The notes under the pieces: model-generated
Told to the model about the DNA's origin: nothing
Database searches by the model: none
What the model saw: the letters and a program-made list of their open reading frames with translations, nothing else
NCBI RefSeq assembly: GCF_035046505.1
Contig: NC_089822.1
Coordinates: forward strand, 107,649,307 to 107,713,306
DNA: 64,000 bases
Origin: Tiliqua scincoides
Lineage: Eukaryota; Chordata; Lepidosauria; Squamata; Scincidae
Reading direction: 5' to 3'
Shown: positions 21,727 to 33,634 of the stretch, in pieces
Layout of the letters: the number at the start of each line of letters is the position of its first letter
Position numbering within the stretch: the stretch's first letter is position 1
Made by a program: the position numbers and the translations under genes

Positions 21727-22146
21727 ACTCAATCCCACTACTGTCTTTTGTTTAATGCCTCTTGAATAGTAAGTTTTTTGACTGCATTTTCTTTTGAATT
21801 CTCCTTGCCAAATTGTCCTTTTTCTCGTACTTGATTGCTAAATCTTGTTTGATAGAGGAAGGCAACATTGTCAGGAATGCAATTGGAGTCCAAAGGTTGC
21901 TGAAGCTGGCAGAGGGTGGATTTCCATTCTTTGTCCCTCTAAACGTTTTTGTCTCTCACCTGTATGGCCTGTCGTAAATAACTGCTTCATTGGCAGAGAA
22001 AATTTTATGCATATTGCTCAATAAAATCAATTTTTTCTAAAAAAAATTTGAAACCTGAACCAGACAGTAGCAAACAACATTTGAGCAAGCAATCAAAAGC
22101 AGAAGGCTTGTCCTATGTGATCTCCTGTCCTATGTGTCCTTCCTCT
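21727..22146 (+). repeat. Partial copy of window positions 1-410
   Basis: It matches the start of the window with only a few differences, then stops abruptly at 22,146. The following sequence matches, inverted, the OR-A3 5' flank. It marks the inner edge of the left palindrome arm; the OR-A gene expected next is missing. Confidence 0.9.
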
Positions 22147-23075
22147 ACTAGCTGCCTAAAGCTCTGCAGGTAAGTTTCCCAGGAGGACCAGGCTGGCTAC
22201 TGTGGACATCAGGATGCCAGGTGAGGCAGACCCTTAGCTGGATCCAGCAGGTCTCTTCTGATGCTCATGAGTGTTTAGGCTTTCCTTATTTGTTCTGAAC
22301 CACATTTGTACTATCCTGTACTATCCTTTAAACAAAGCCTTAGGAGATCACGTAGCACCTGAAAGGTAAGCTGTTTCAATCGTCTGTGAGTGTACACAAC
22401 CCCCCTCAGTAACAGCAACTTGAAGATGGGTGTGGTGGAAATACTCTGCAATTTGCAGAGAAATTCCCATCATGGACCATTTGAGAGTCCCTTCATACAT
22501 GGCTGCTGCAATGCAAGGCACTACAGGCCTTCCAACTATTTCTGGCATGTGACGAAGCCACGGAAAATCAACTTCTCCCATGCTGTGGTAACAAGCCTTC
22601 AGCTGAGTGTTCTTTGGAGCCAGACTTTGTGATACAGTCAGCATTGCACCTAGGTTTGTAGAGGGTGTATAAATGATAACATAATTCATTCTTCTTTGAG
22701 ATAATGTGAATTAATATTATCTTTGAGAGATGTTCACTCAGCTTCCGCCTTGCTATCCTTATGGAAGTAGCAGAAGGCTGTACTTTTTCAGAGCATGTTT
22801 TGCTTTTGATTGCTTGCTCAGAAGTTGCTTTCTCCTATCCTGTTCTGCTGTATTAAAACTTTAAATAATTCTTTATGTTAGTAAGCAATATGCATAATAT
22901 TGAGGGCGCAATCCTAACCCACTTTCCAACACCAACATAAGGACAATGCAGCTCCTAGATAAGGAAACAAACATTCTCTTACTTTGGGGAGGCCTCCGTG
23001 AGTGCCTCCGTGAGTGCCTTTGGGGAGGCCTCCGTGAGGCCTCCGTGAGTGCCTTTGGGGAGGCCTCCGTGAGAC
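22147..23075 (-). repeat. Inverted copy of OR-A3 5' flank
   Basis: It is the reverse complement of about 44,985-45,893 with near identity, including a 113-codon frame that I judge non-coding. It ends with a truncated Harbinger-like MITE (from 22,904) and a short tandem array of CCTCCGTGAG-type units at about 22,990-23,073. Confidence 0.8.
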
Positions 23076-24215
23076 CCCATGGTGTCTCCCTGTTCAACCC
23101 GCACCTTCGCACCCCTTAAATGATGCCACTGCGCATGGCCCCCATCCTTGCCACTCTGTTTATCTGCACATCATTCAAAGGAGAGAGGAGGAAAGGGAAA
23201 CAGAGCTGCTAGAGAGTGCCCGTCTCATTTCCTCTTCCGTCTCCTCTCTACCTTTCCTCTCCTTTCCTTCCTGCCTTTTGAAAAGGATGGAACAGGCCGG
23301 AAAGAGGCCACTGCTGCCATTCTGGTTCACCTCCCCCCGCCCCCGCTGGCGCTACCCTTTCAATAGTGATGAAGGGAGGGGGGGAGGACCTGTTCTAGAT
23401 AACCTTGTCCTTCCTTCCTTCCTTACTTCCTTACTTACTTAGTTCTCCATCTTTTCTACCCTTCTTGCCTTTTGAAAGGGCAGCACAGGCAGTGAAAATG
23501 ATGAAGAAGAAGGTGGAATGTCTTTCCATCGTGGGGAAGGCAACACCTGAGATCAGTCTCAACCACCAAGAAGCCTGGAGCCAAGCCAGAATGCACAGGT
23601 GTGCATTGGAAATGTAGAGAGTTGGCAAGGCAGACTCAGGGCTTCAGTGAATCAAAGCCAAAGAAAAGCTTTGTGCAAGGTAATAATGTTTTATTTGTTT
23701 TTCACATTTTCATACTGCCCTTCCTCCCAGGAGCTCAAGGTGGTGTATATAGTTCCTTCCCTCCTTCTGACCTCTCAACAACCCAGTGAGGTAGGTGATG
23801 CTAAGATATAGTGACTGGCACAAGGTCAATAGGTTCAAAATGTTATATAATAAAAATACTACCTAAGGTCATAGAGCAGTGGTTTTCAAACTCAGTCGCT
23901 CAGGGGGCTGCAGGGGCTTGACTGGACTTACCAGAGCTTCTTGCAGCCTCCCAGGGGTGCGGGGAGCCCTGCACAACCATCTGCAGGGCTCCCCAAAGCT
24001 TGAGAAGTGAAAGTGGAGCAATTGCACCCCACCTCCGCAAAACCGGAAGTGGAGCACAATCGCCCCAATTTCACTTCTTAAGCTTCGGGGAGCCCTGCAG
24101 ATGGTCACGCAGGGCTCCCTGCACCCCCAGGAGACTGCAGGAGGCTCTGGTAAGTACAGCCAAGCTCCTGCAGCCTCCTCACTGCCTCATCGCTGCCCCC
24201 ACCCCTTAAGAGACT
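23076..24215 (+). repeat. Duplicated block copy 3 plus hAT
   Basis: It matches about 17,001-18,050 at a near-constant offset of about 6,075. It includes the start of the TCATAGAG-flanked hAT at 23,877, whose interior here carries an extra segment. In the larger frame it is the inverted equivalent of about 5.7-6.68 kb. Confidence 0.8.
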
Positions 24216-24544
24216 TGCACTGTATCCAGCACTGATAGGGGCCCAAAGCAGCTCAGCCAGAGGCAAGGGGAAACTTTTCCCCCCTGCCTCTGGGTAAGGC
24301 GCCCTTGACCCTATGGGTCTCCTATGGGTCTCCTCAGACTTGCGCCACCTCCTGAGGTGGCACAAGTTCGAGGAGAGCAGAGTGGCTTGAAGCCACTCTG
24401 AACTCCCTGGGATTGGGGGTTGGGATCCAGCATAAATTTCACTATCTGTGGAATTTAATCTCTATTTGCAGCACCTGAGTATGCTCACTTTTGGTGAAGA
24501 AAATACTTAAAGCATAGGTTGAAGATCAGCATTGGCATTATTTA

Positions 24545-26045
24545 CATAGTAAATGCTAACCTAGGGTGGCGCCTACCCTGTCAATGAACGGCTGTCATCA
24601 GTGGAGAAAAGGATAGCAGCAAACACAGCCATTTTGCACAGGCAGTTTACTTGAGTTAACCGTTTGACATTCATGGGCCCTGTTACGTCACAACCAACCA
24701 CTTCCCAACCGCTTGAGGTTCTGTTGCAAGGTGTTGCAAGGTTCAAAAGCAAGACTCAGTAGGCAAGAGTGGTGATCGTCTGCAAGCTTTATTTCGTTGC
24801 CAGCAACTGGAGTCTCAAGGGACTCCTGTCCAAAGCTTTGAGTGCCAATGTCAATCTTAACCAGACCCTTTATAGCAGGGGTGCTCGCACTTTTTTGGCT
24901 CGAGAGCTACTTTGAAACCCAGCAAGGCCTGGAGATCTACCAGAGTTTTTTTTTACAATGTTCGCGCCATCATAACATATAACATTTATGTGTACAATGT
25001 ATGTTGGTGTACCTTGAGCCCCACTGAGTATAACAGGACTTACTCCTGAGTAGACATGCCTAGGATTAGGCTGTGAGGCTGCAATCCTAGCCACACTTAC
25101 CTGGGAGTAAGCCCCATTGAGTACAGTGGGCCTTACTCCTGGCGTTTCCTCCCAGAGGCACCTGAAGGAGGGGGTCAGCACTCTGCGATCTACTCATTTT
25201 GCCTCACGATCTACTGGTAGACTGTGATCCACCTATTGAGCACCCCTGCTTTATAGCATTTTGGGTCCTTTGTTTGAAGAGTTTTACACTTTTCATTGGC
25301 TGGGGTTTGACATCATAGATGGGGCTTTACTTTTCATAGGCTGGAGATAGCCTTAGAGACATTTGATTGGTGAGTTTAAAGTTACAAGTTTCAAATAAGT
25401 CAAATCCATACATTCAAACATATACAATTCAAAGTTTTCAACAACCAGTAAAGTGCACTGTAACCTTATTTTTACTCAGAACTGGCCATTTGGCAAGTAT
25501 TTAGACGTTTATCTCTTGGCACACTAATGGAATGACCTCGTATTTGTTGCAAGGAGCCACCTGTGTTATCTTGTCTTACATTCTTTCTTCTGATCCCAGC
25601 AAATACTGTGGGGCTTTCTGCCAGTTTTTAAGGAGGGTCCTTTGGACCTTCTTCTATTCTATTTGAAACTTGTTTCTTGGTACCTTTAAAGATGTATAGT
25701 GGTGTTTTCATATACTTGAATACAAAACAAACCACACTCATTATAAGAGAGGATTTCTTGTAAGAAATCCTTCTCTCATTCACTTTTAGACAAATTACAG
25801 CTTTCTCTGTCAGCTTTAGCTCAAACCGGGACTTTTCTCATGAATATTCTGTTATCTCCTTTCTAACTGTTTCCAAACTAGTATCTTAAAAAACCCTATT
25901 TCAGCTTGCCAAATGAACATACCAAAACCTTCCGGTATGACACTGTTGCAAACCTATGTGTGTTCTCATCCTCATAACATTCTGTTTTCCCCACTTTCTG
26001 GTGCCAAAAGAGCTTTATCTATCTTTGAGATGCAACTTTCCCCAA
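24545..26045 (-). mobile_element. LTR-like fossil (possible solo retroviral LTR)
   Basis: On the minus strand there is an AT-rich upstream part, CCAAT-like motifs, TATAAAG, AATAAAG and a short downstream part, arranged as in a U3-R-U5. A hAT (24,876-25,248) is inserted in it. It is longer than the counterpart at 4985-5500. No internal viral region is present. The family is unknown; it is an old relic, and the call is tentative. Confidence 0.35.
24876..25248. mobile_element. hAT element, 373 bp
   Basis: The ends are CAGGGGTGCTC and GAGCACCCCTG, a perfect inverted pair. The exact 8-bp duplication is CTTTATAG (24,868-24,875 and 25,249-25,256). The empty site is seen at about 5,107-5,120 in the other copy of this block, so it inserted after that duplication. 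Confidence 0.92.
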
Positions 26046-26590
26046 ATTCCCTTGGTCACGCAGGGCTCTCCGCACCCCCAGGAGACTACAGGAGGCTCTG
26101 GTAAGTACAGCCAAGCCCCTGCAGCCTCCTCCCTGCCTCATTGCTGCCACCACCCCTTAAGGGGGCAGAGGGCAGGGCCCTCAGGCAGAACAAGGCCGGG
26201 GTTGCTACCCCTTCTGGCCTTCCCTCTGGCACTGCTGCTGCTGCTGCCTGGGGAGGAGCACCCCCTCCCCAGGCTGCCTAGGCCCCTTATGAAGCCAGCG
26301 TCTGGTTTGGCCGGCCCCACCCTTTCTGGCCACTTGGCTGTTTGCTGCTCCTAGTAGGCCCTGGGGCCTACTCCCAGGGAGATGTCCTGCCTGGGGGCCC
26401 AGTCCTGACAGTACTTTTTGTCTTCCCCCCTGGGGAGGAGGCTCCTATCCATGAGGAGACCCCTGCTCCTGAGGAACTCCTGGCCACCAGGGCTGGGCCC
26501 AGTTGACAGATGGGTTTCCCCCCTCCATTCATTTTGCTTCAAACCAGAAGTAAAAACCAGAAGTGGGTCGTGATTGTGTTTTTTCAGTGT
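26046..26590. other. GC-rich repeat mosaic without genes
   Basis: Its first 145 bp match the interior of the hAT at 17,802-18,112. The rest has no recognised content. It is absent from the otherwise matching block at 5.0 kb. Confidence 0.5.
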
Positions 26591-27097
26591 TTAGAAGCGC
26601 AGGGAGACCTACAGAGGGCTCTGCACCCACCCAGATGCCGGCAGGGATGGAGGTATATTAAGAAATAGCCAGTATGTCCCTTTCAGCAGTGCAATTCTGG
26701 GGATTGCATTGCTGCCTTCCACCTTTCCCTGCCCCTTAAATGGGTAACAGCTGGGACTGCTGATTCATGACCCACCAGTTTGAGAACCACTGTTCAACAA
26801 GGTTTGAGTTTGGAATAACATTAACCGGTGCAGTGGCATAGCTAAAGATTGCATAGCCCAGTCCAAAGCTCAAAATGATGCCCAGAAGTGATGTCACAAC
26901 CAGAGGTGATGTAAAAATCCCAGGATTTTTAAAAAGTGAAAATCAGAGGAAAACCTGCCTCCTCCCCCTTGAAGCTCCCACCCACTTGCTCTGCCGCTTC
27001 CCCCCAGTCAGTGGCATAGCTAAGGCATCTATCCGCTACCTGGGTTCAAAGAAGATATTGTCGCTCCCCCACAACAAAATCAAATGTAATTAAGTAA

Positions 27098-27298
27098 GGG
27101 TGCAATTTTAACCCCTTATGTAAGTGCTTTCCAGCACTGACATAAAGGCAATGCAGCTCTGAGGTAAGGGAACAAACACTCTCTTACTTTGAGGAAGCCT
27201 CCATGAGTGACACCCAACTGCAGGATGCAGCACATGTCCCATTGGTAATGCTCTGCCAGTGCTGGAAACCACTGACATAAAGGGTTAGGATTGCGCCC
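27098..27298. mobile_element. Harbinger-like MITE, 201 bp
   Basis: It is the mirror of 4187-4381. TAA duplications are at 27,095-27,097 and 27,299-27,301. Confidence 0.65.
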
Positions 27299-27622
27299 TA
27301 AATTAATTAAAAGTGTGCTTATTGGCCTTATTGGTTAGAGACACTGTGCTGGGGTGAAAGGGTCCATTATACTCTCCCTGCTAAATATAAGAGGAGCACC
27401 ACTTGAAAAAGTGCCTCTTTATCCAGTTAGCAGGGGTAACTGTATTATGATATGTGGAAATGAGAGCTGACTCATATTAACACTTTATTTACTTTATTAA
27501 CACTGATTCCATGTTTCCTGTGTGTGATATGCATTTATGGATTATGGAGCCATCTTCTGATCTTATATAAATTTGAATTTTATTTGTATATTGTTTTGAT
27601 GTATGTATATGCCAATAAAGGT

Positions 27623-27652
27623 TACAACAACAACAACAACAACAACAACAAC
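27623..27652. repeat. (AAC)10 microsatellite
   Basis: Ten units are present, against eight in the copy at 3837-3860. Confidence 0.9.
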
Positions 27653-28226
27653 TTTATTAACACTGATCCAATGTTGTATCATAATAACATCTCATTGGCT
27701 GTCAGAACAGTCAGTCTCATAGGTCAGTTTTAAGTTAAGAAAATCCACTTTTTGTTCCATACAAAACAGTTGTGTTTTCATTCTCTGGTTAATTGACCAT
27801 AACGTTTGATGGGATACAGATATTTCAATAAGGTTTTTTTCATTGCATTTTGCATTAATTTACCTTTCGAATGATATATAATATGATGGCAATATATTGT
27901 ATATTGGCAATATATATGGCAATATACCAAGATTTTCACAATTTTGGTCACTAGTGTCAAGCTCAGCTTCTTGCCCCCCTAAAGCTTGTTGCCCGGTGCA
28001 ACTGGTACACCCTCTTACATATGCCACTCTTAGCTACGCTGCTGAACCAGTGTTTTCTTTGTGTAGCAGTACCCATAATTCTGAGTGTGATAGAGACTAA
28101 GAATTCTGTGTTGAAAGAAAGACCTGGTTTACAATAAAGATGAAGTCTTCTTTGTTGGGTCAGCATCTATATTGGCCCTAAAAATACTTGATCTCATGTT
28201 CTTGCCATCCTGAATTATAAATCTCT

Positions 28227-29168
28227 TCATGCACGTGGCATACACCTTCTGCCTAATGCATTTTTGAGGGCAAGTTGCACATCCTTGTTTCTGAGGCTAT
28301 AAACCAGGGGGTTCAATAAGGGTGTCACCATTGTGTAACTGACTGATATGAAGATGTCCTGATCCAGTGAGTAGGTAGATTTGGGCCTTAAATAGACGAT
28401 GGAGGCACAACCAAAGTGCACCACAACCACAGTGATATGGGCTGCACAGGTGGAAAAAGCTTTCTGCTTTCCCTTAGTGGAGGGAATCTTGAAGATGGTG
28501 TTGAGGATGAGGGCATATGATAAAAGAACCAGCAAAAAAGAGCCAAAGATAATTACAATGCAAAAAATGAAAATGTAAATTTCAGTGACGCTGCTTTTTT
28601 TGCAGGCAAGCTTAAGAACTGGACGAATCTCACAGAAGAAATGGTGAATCTTATTGGGCCCACAAAATGACAGTTTCACTATAAGCCATATTTCTATTAT
28701 GTTGAAAAAAAGACTTATTATATAAGCGGAGCCCACCAGTTGCCTACAGAAGCGTTGGTTCATAAGGACTGGGTAATGGAGAGGTTGGCAAATAGCTGCA
28801 TAACGGTCATAACCCATCACTGCCAACAGCAGGCAGTTTGCAGCTGCAAAAATATTGAAAAAAAATAATTGGGCTATACAACCCCCAAAAGAAATGGTTC
28901 TTGTTTGTGTTATCAGATTTGCTAGCATTTTAGGGACTATAATGAAACTGTAGCAGACTTCAGAACAGGACAGAACAGAAAGGAAGAAATACATGGGAGT
29001 GTGAAGTGTGTGGTCAACCCTTATTACTGTGATTAGGAGAGTATTTGCAACTAGACTGGCCAAATATAACAGAAAGAATGATACAGACAACACAATCTGT
29101 AGTTCTGGGAAATTGGAGAATCCAATCAGGATAAATTCATGCACTGCTGTATTGTTTTTGCCTCCCAT
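28227..29168 (-). CDS. olfactory receptor OR-A2 (class II, OR10/OR6-like), intact
   Basis: This 313-aa receptor is in exact register with OR-A1. All family landmarks are kept: N5-N-T7, LHTPMY 55-60, C97/C179, MGYDRYAAIC 118-127, KAFSTCAAH 236-244 and PLLNPLVYSLRN 283-294. Against OR-A1 I count about 16 non-synonymous and 11 synonymous changes. These include H22E, W36L, R140C or R141C, P167S, M181I with G182R in loop 2, and S243A. Several of its 3' bases agree with OR-A3 rather than OR-A1. It is divergent to OR-B2 across 10.8 kb, forming the one complete A-B unit of the window. The splice acceptor lies at about 29,187-29,199 on the minus strand. The reading frame is open, but function of the MGP-to-IRP loop change is unknown. 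Confidence 0.95.
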   Translation of the reverse strand: MGGKNNTAVHEFILIGFSNFPELQIVLSVSFFLLYLASLVANTLLITVIRVDHTLHTPMYFFLSVLSCSEVCYSFIIVPKMLANLITQTRTISFGGCIAQLFFFNIFAAANCLLLAVMGYDRYAAICQPLHYPVLMNQRFCRQLVGSAYIISLFFNIIEIWLIVKLSFCGPNKIHHFFCEIRPVLKLACKKSSVTEIYIFIFCIVIIFGSFLLVLLSYALILNTIFKIPSTKGKQKAFSTCAAHITVVVVHFGCASIVYLRPKSTYSLDQDIFISVSYTMVTPLLNPLVYSLRNKDVQLALKNALGRRCMPRA

Positions 29169-31510
29169 TGATTCAGGGTGTCACATCTGCAAAGAAATCA
29201 GAATAGAAATACTGTACAAGATTGAAACAAATAATGGGTTGGTAGAAATGTTGACAATACAACATTACAACATTAGGGGACATCCACTAAAAGTGCACGG
29301 CAGGGAGTCAGAAGACACAAAAGAAAACAGTTCTTTATCCAACATGTAATTAACCAGTGGAACTCCATGCCACAGGAGGTGATGACACCTGGCTTAGAGG
29401 CCTTTTTAAAGAAGATTCACCAGATTTATGGAGGAAAGGTCCATCACAAGCTATGCTGGGTGTATGCACCCTCCTGCTTTTAGAAGTAGACGGTCTCTAA
29501 ATGGTAATGAGTGACAACAGGATAGAGGTATCTTGTCTTGTGTGCCCCCTGAGGCATCTGGTGGGCCACTGTGAGGTACAGAAAGCAGGACTAGATGGGC
29601 TTCTGACTTGGTTCAGCAGCAGTCTTCTTATGTTCTTACAACAAATCCAGTTCCAGTGAAATGAGGACAGTGATTTATGATGTGATCATATTTGGAACAC
29701 TATACACAGCTCTGGTTGCCCCATTTCAAAAAAGATATCACAGTCAGAAGAGATGCAGAAATAGGCAGCCAAAATGGTCAGTGGATTGGAGCACTTCCCC
29801 TGAGCAAAGGCTAGGGGCACTTTAGTTTAGCATAAAGGTGAATAAGAGGAGACACAATAGAAATTTAAATATTTAAATTTGGGATCATCCAGTGAAGTGG
29901 ATGGGCAATAGATTCAGGACAGACCAAAGCAACCCTTTCTTTACACAACACATAATGAGTTTAGGGCTTTTGCAGTCCCACTGTGTGGTGATAAACACTT
30001 GATTAGATGTCCTTAAATTGTACACATTCATGGACAATAAGTCTGGCATTGGTTATTAGTCATTGTGATTGATATGTGGAACTTACAACTGCAAAGCACC
30101 ACACTACCACTCAATACCACTGCTGGGGAACAGCAGCAGAAACTGCTGGTAAGTTTCCCAGGAGCACTAGGCAGGCTGATCTGGCAGGTCTCTTCTGATG
30201 ATCACGAGTGTTTATGGTTTCTTTATTCAATCAAACTACATTTGTACTATCCAAGTTCAAACACAGCCTTTAGGATATCACACAGCGCCTGGAAGACAAG
30301 CTGTTTTGAATTGTCTGTGAGGTGTCTGCTACCACCCTGCATCGCTTCTGTGAATGGTATGGCTTGAACTGGGACTCCCAAAAATCTCAACCTTGATTTG
30401 GAAGAACATAATCAGTTTCAAATGCCAACTACTGAATGTCGAAGAACTTCAAAGCTTTAACGCGCTGGCAGCACAATAGCACCGCTGGTGAAAATGGAAT
30501 GATGCTGAAAATAAGTAATTTGGGCCTATTGAGAATGGAAAGCTTAAATGAGAGAAGTCACTTACTGAAAAACTGCTAAAGAAAGACTTGGATGCCCTGC
30601 AAAAGTAGGCTAGAAGCAAATGCTCCCCTTTATCTGGAAATTAAATATCCCACCATTTTTTATTTATTAATATGTTGGTAGTTCTTGAACTGAAACCATC
30701 TTAGATGCTTGCACATTGTGATGCACTTCCAACAGCCCAGATGAGGACCATTTTCTTAAGATACACTCAAACAAACATTGCAATTGTCCTTTGGTAGAAC
30801 TTGGCATACCATCTCACATCTTTTTTTACTGTTCAAAATACGAAATGGCAAGAGAGAGATTCTTAAAGAAATGGCTGGTGAAATATTCAACCTTCCCTGT
30901 TACTGCAAGATTAAAGCTACTTTTGAGAAGCTTCTGTAAAAATTGTGTTGTAGATGTGGCAAATTTTTGTTATCACATGTTTTTAAATTCTTAAATTTAT
31001 GGTGTATGACCTGTGGGCTATTAAACCAAATAAACTTGAAACTTGAATCCAAGTGGGTGTCTCTCCTAATGTTGCTGTAGAACCTAGGAGAGAGGAAGGA
31101 CACATAGGACAGGAGATCACATAGGACAAGCCTTCTGCTTTTGATTGCTTGCTCAAATGTTGTTTGCTACTGTCTGGTTCAGGTTTCAAATTTTTTTTAG
31201 AAAAAATTGATTTTATTGAGCAATATGCATAAAATTTTCTCTGCCAATGAAGCAGTTATTTACGACAGGCCATACAGGTGAGAGACAAAAACGTTTAGAG
31301 GGACAAAGAATGGAAATCCACCCTCTGCCAGCTTCAGCAACCTTTGGACTCCAATTGCATTCCTGACAATGTTGCCTTCCTCTATCAAACAAGATTTAGC
31401 AATCAAGTACGAGAAAAAGGACAATTTGGCAAGGAGAATTCAAAAGAAAATGCAGTCAAAAAACTTACTATTCAAGAGGCATTAAACAAAAGACAGTAGT
31501 GGGATTGAGT
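29169..31510 (-). repeat. 5' flank of OR-A2, inverted copy of 1-2341
   Basis: It is in register with the left copy without net indels. One difference was noticed in about 300 bp compared closely (1,861-2,160). It includes the splice acceptor and the CR1 pieces. No gene is present. Confidence 0.9.
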
Positions 31511-32305
31511 ATGGCATAGATCTTTGTGTGCTTCTGATCTTTGCTGCCAGGAGCATTCCTTCTTGTTCAAAAGTAGAGATAGGAGAAGAGGAGAAACGAA
31601 GCATCATAGTTACATCGTCCAGGAAGATAATGTGATGTGGATGGAAACCAAGGCTGAGTGTTGGATTCTATGCGGAGAACTCACAGCACATGCCCCACCT
31701 TTACTGATATCTCCAAATAAAACAGATTTCAGCCACTGGGGCATGACTAGCAACCCATAGATAGCAGCAATTGGCAATCTTATTAGCAGCTGGTGATATT
31801 ATCAGTGACACCCATTCCCAGAACACGTTTTTCTACATGAGAATACATTCCCTCATGAAACTGTTAATTGGGCTGCTTGAAAAACATACCCAGTTCATTA
31901 AGAATGGCTAAAAAGTAACGATCGCTGAAATGTCTGTTTTTAAAAAGCTGCCCATGTGCAGTGCACAACAAAAGACGACAATTCCATGCACAAATCAATG
32001 TTAAGTCACCAGAGAAACCCTAATGGAAGGGTCAAAATTTGGGCAGAGTAGAGTGGGCATGGAGGACATCTATGTCCACATTTTTGCCATCTCTCTCTAT
32101 CTTTTTGGTACTGCTGTTCCTAATATATTTTAATAAACATCTTAGGTTTTCTTTTCTTTTTTTAGCTTTTATCTGCCTGATATTTGCTCATAAGGGAAAA
32201 GTGAACTGCCACACCTCCCTGATTGCTTAAGCTCCATTGCATTTTGCTCAAGGAGATTTCTTCCTCACCACACAACATTAGTAAGCCAGGAAAGAGGTTT
32301 TACCA

Positions 32306-33332
32306 AGGATGGGAACTCATGTCAAGTGACTTGAATCCAAGTTGTGAAAATCAGCATTTTTTGCTGACTCGTGTACACTCAAGTCGCGCATGTGGAAGAC
32401 TCGGCAAAACACTTGAGTCGAGGGCCCCTTGACTTGGCACGTGTCCCCAGGCGTGCAGACTTGACTCTGTATCTAGGTGTGCTTACTTACTATTTTCAGT
32501 AAGGGAAAAAGAGAGTCCAGTTCCATACGCTATAAAGAGATTCATTACTTGTAGCAAAGAAAGAAGTGATATGACGGGCTGTCTGTTGTGCTGTTTACTT
32601 TTTCTTTGATTTGTAATAGGTGTTTTTAAAATAAATGCATCTAATTAAACCTGATTGCATATGTTGCCGTATATTGCATTACTGCAATATAATATATTGT
32701 ATAAAATATATTGTATCTGGGTGTGCTTACTTACTATTTTCACGGCATGAAAAACCTCATGGGGTCATCATTCAAGCTGGGCGAGCAGCAGGGAAGTTCC
32801 TGCCAGGAGGCAAGGAAGGGTAAATGTTTTGCTCTTGCATTGGGCTGCAGGCAGCAGCAGGCTCTGGTGCCCATCTCTATTGGAACTGATGGTCATTGGA
32901 AGAAGGATGGGCAGTCTGGTTTTTTCTTTGGATGAGGTAGGGCAGAAGGAAGAGCTCAAGGGGGTTCTTGCTTTAGGATTGGTAGGAGAAGCCCAGGGAG
33001 GGGAAGCTGGGGGAAGGTGTTTCGTAGCAATCACACTTTCCACCCTCATGGCTTCTTTGGCAGGGAAGGGTTAATGTTTGCTTTTGTATCCAATCAGGAG
33101 GGGGAGGCAGGAGCAGGTTCTCTTACCCATCTATGAAGGAACCAGTGGTCACTGGATGAAGGATGGGTGGTCTGATTTGTTTCCTTGGATGAGGGAGGGT
33201 AGGAGGAGGAGCCCTTCTGTCCCTGTTCTCTTGCAGTCTGTCCCATCCCTTCCTGCCTTGTTTACAGATGGGATGAGGCAGCATGGGAGTGTTTTAAGAG
33301 AACTCTGACAAGCACATAGACAAATGTGTGCG

Positions 33333-33392
<60 letters not shown>

Positions 33393-33548
33393 AGCAGCAG
33401 CTCTGTTTTTTCCCCGTGCCTCACGTGTATCAAAAAGACTCGTGACTCGGAAAGTGCCTGTTAGAATTTGTCTTCTAGTCAAGAGCAGTCGGATGGAGAC
33501 TCGTGATTTGACTCAAGTCAAGCCACACTGGATTTACCCATCCCTAGA
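32306..33548. mobile_element. hAT-type element, 1.24 kb (mirror of 19,687-20,931)
   Basis: The exact duplication is TTTTACCA (32,298-32,305 and 33,549-33,556). It contains the (CA)n tract at about 33,328-33,391. Confidence 0.8.
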
Positions 33549-33634
33549 TTTTACCAAGGCAGCCACTCTGACTGGGTTTCCTAGCTTTGGATGGTGGCAG
33601 TAAATAAACCTAGATTCATTTAGATTCATCTAAA

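Larger units (their letters stand above)
26831..28044. mobile_element. hAT-type transposon, inverted copy of 3466-4695
   Basis: The target duplications AACCGGTG (26,823-26,830) and AACCAGTG (28,045-28,052) differ at one base. It holds the Harbinger-like MITE at 27,098-27,298 and the (AAC)10 tract at 27,623-27,652. Confidence 0.8.
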
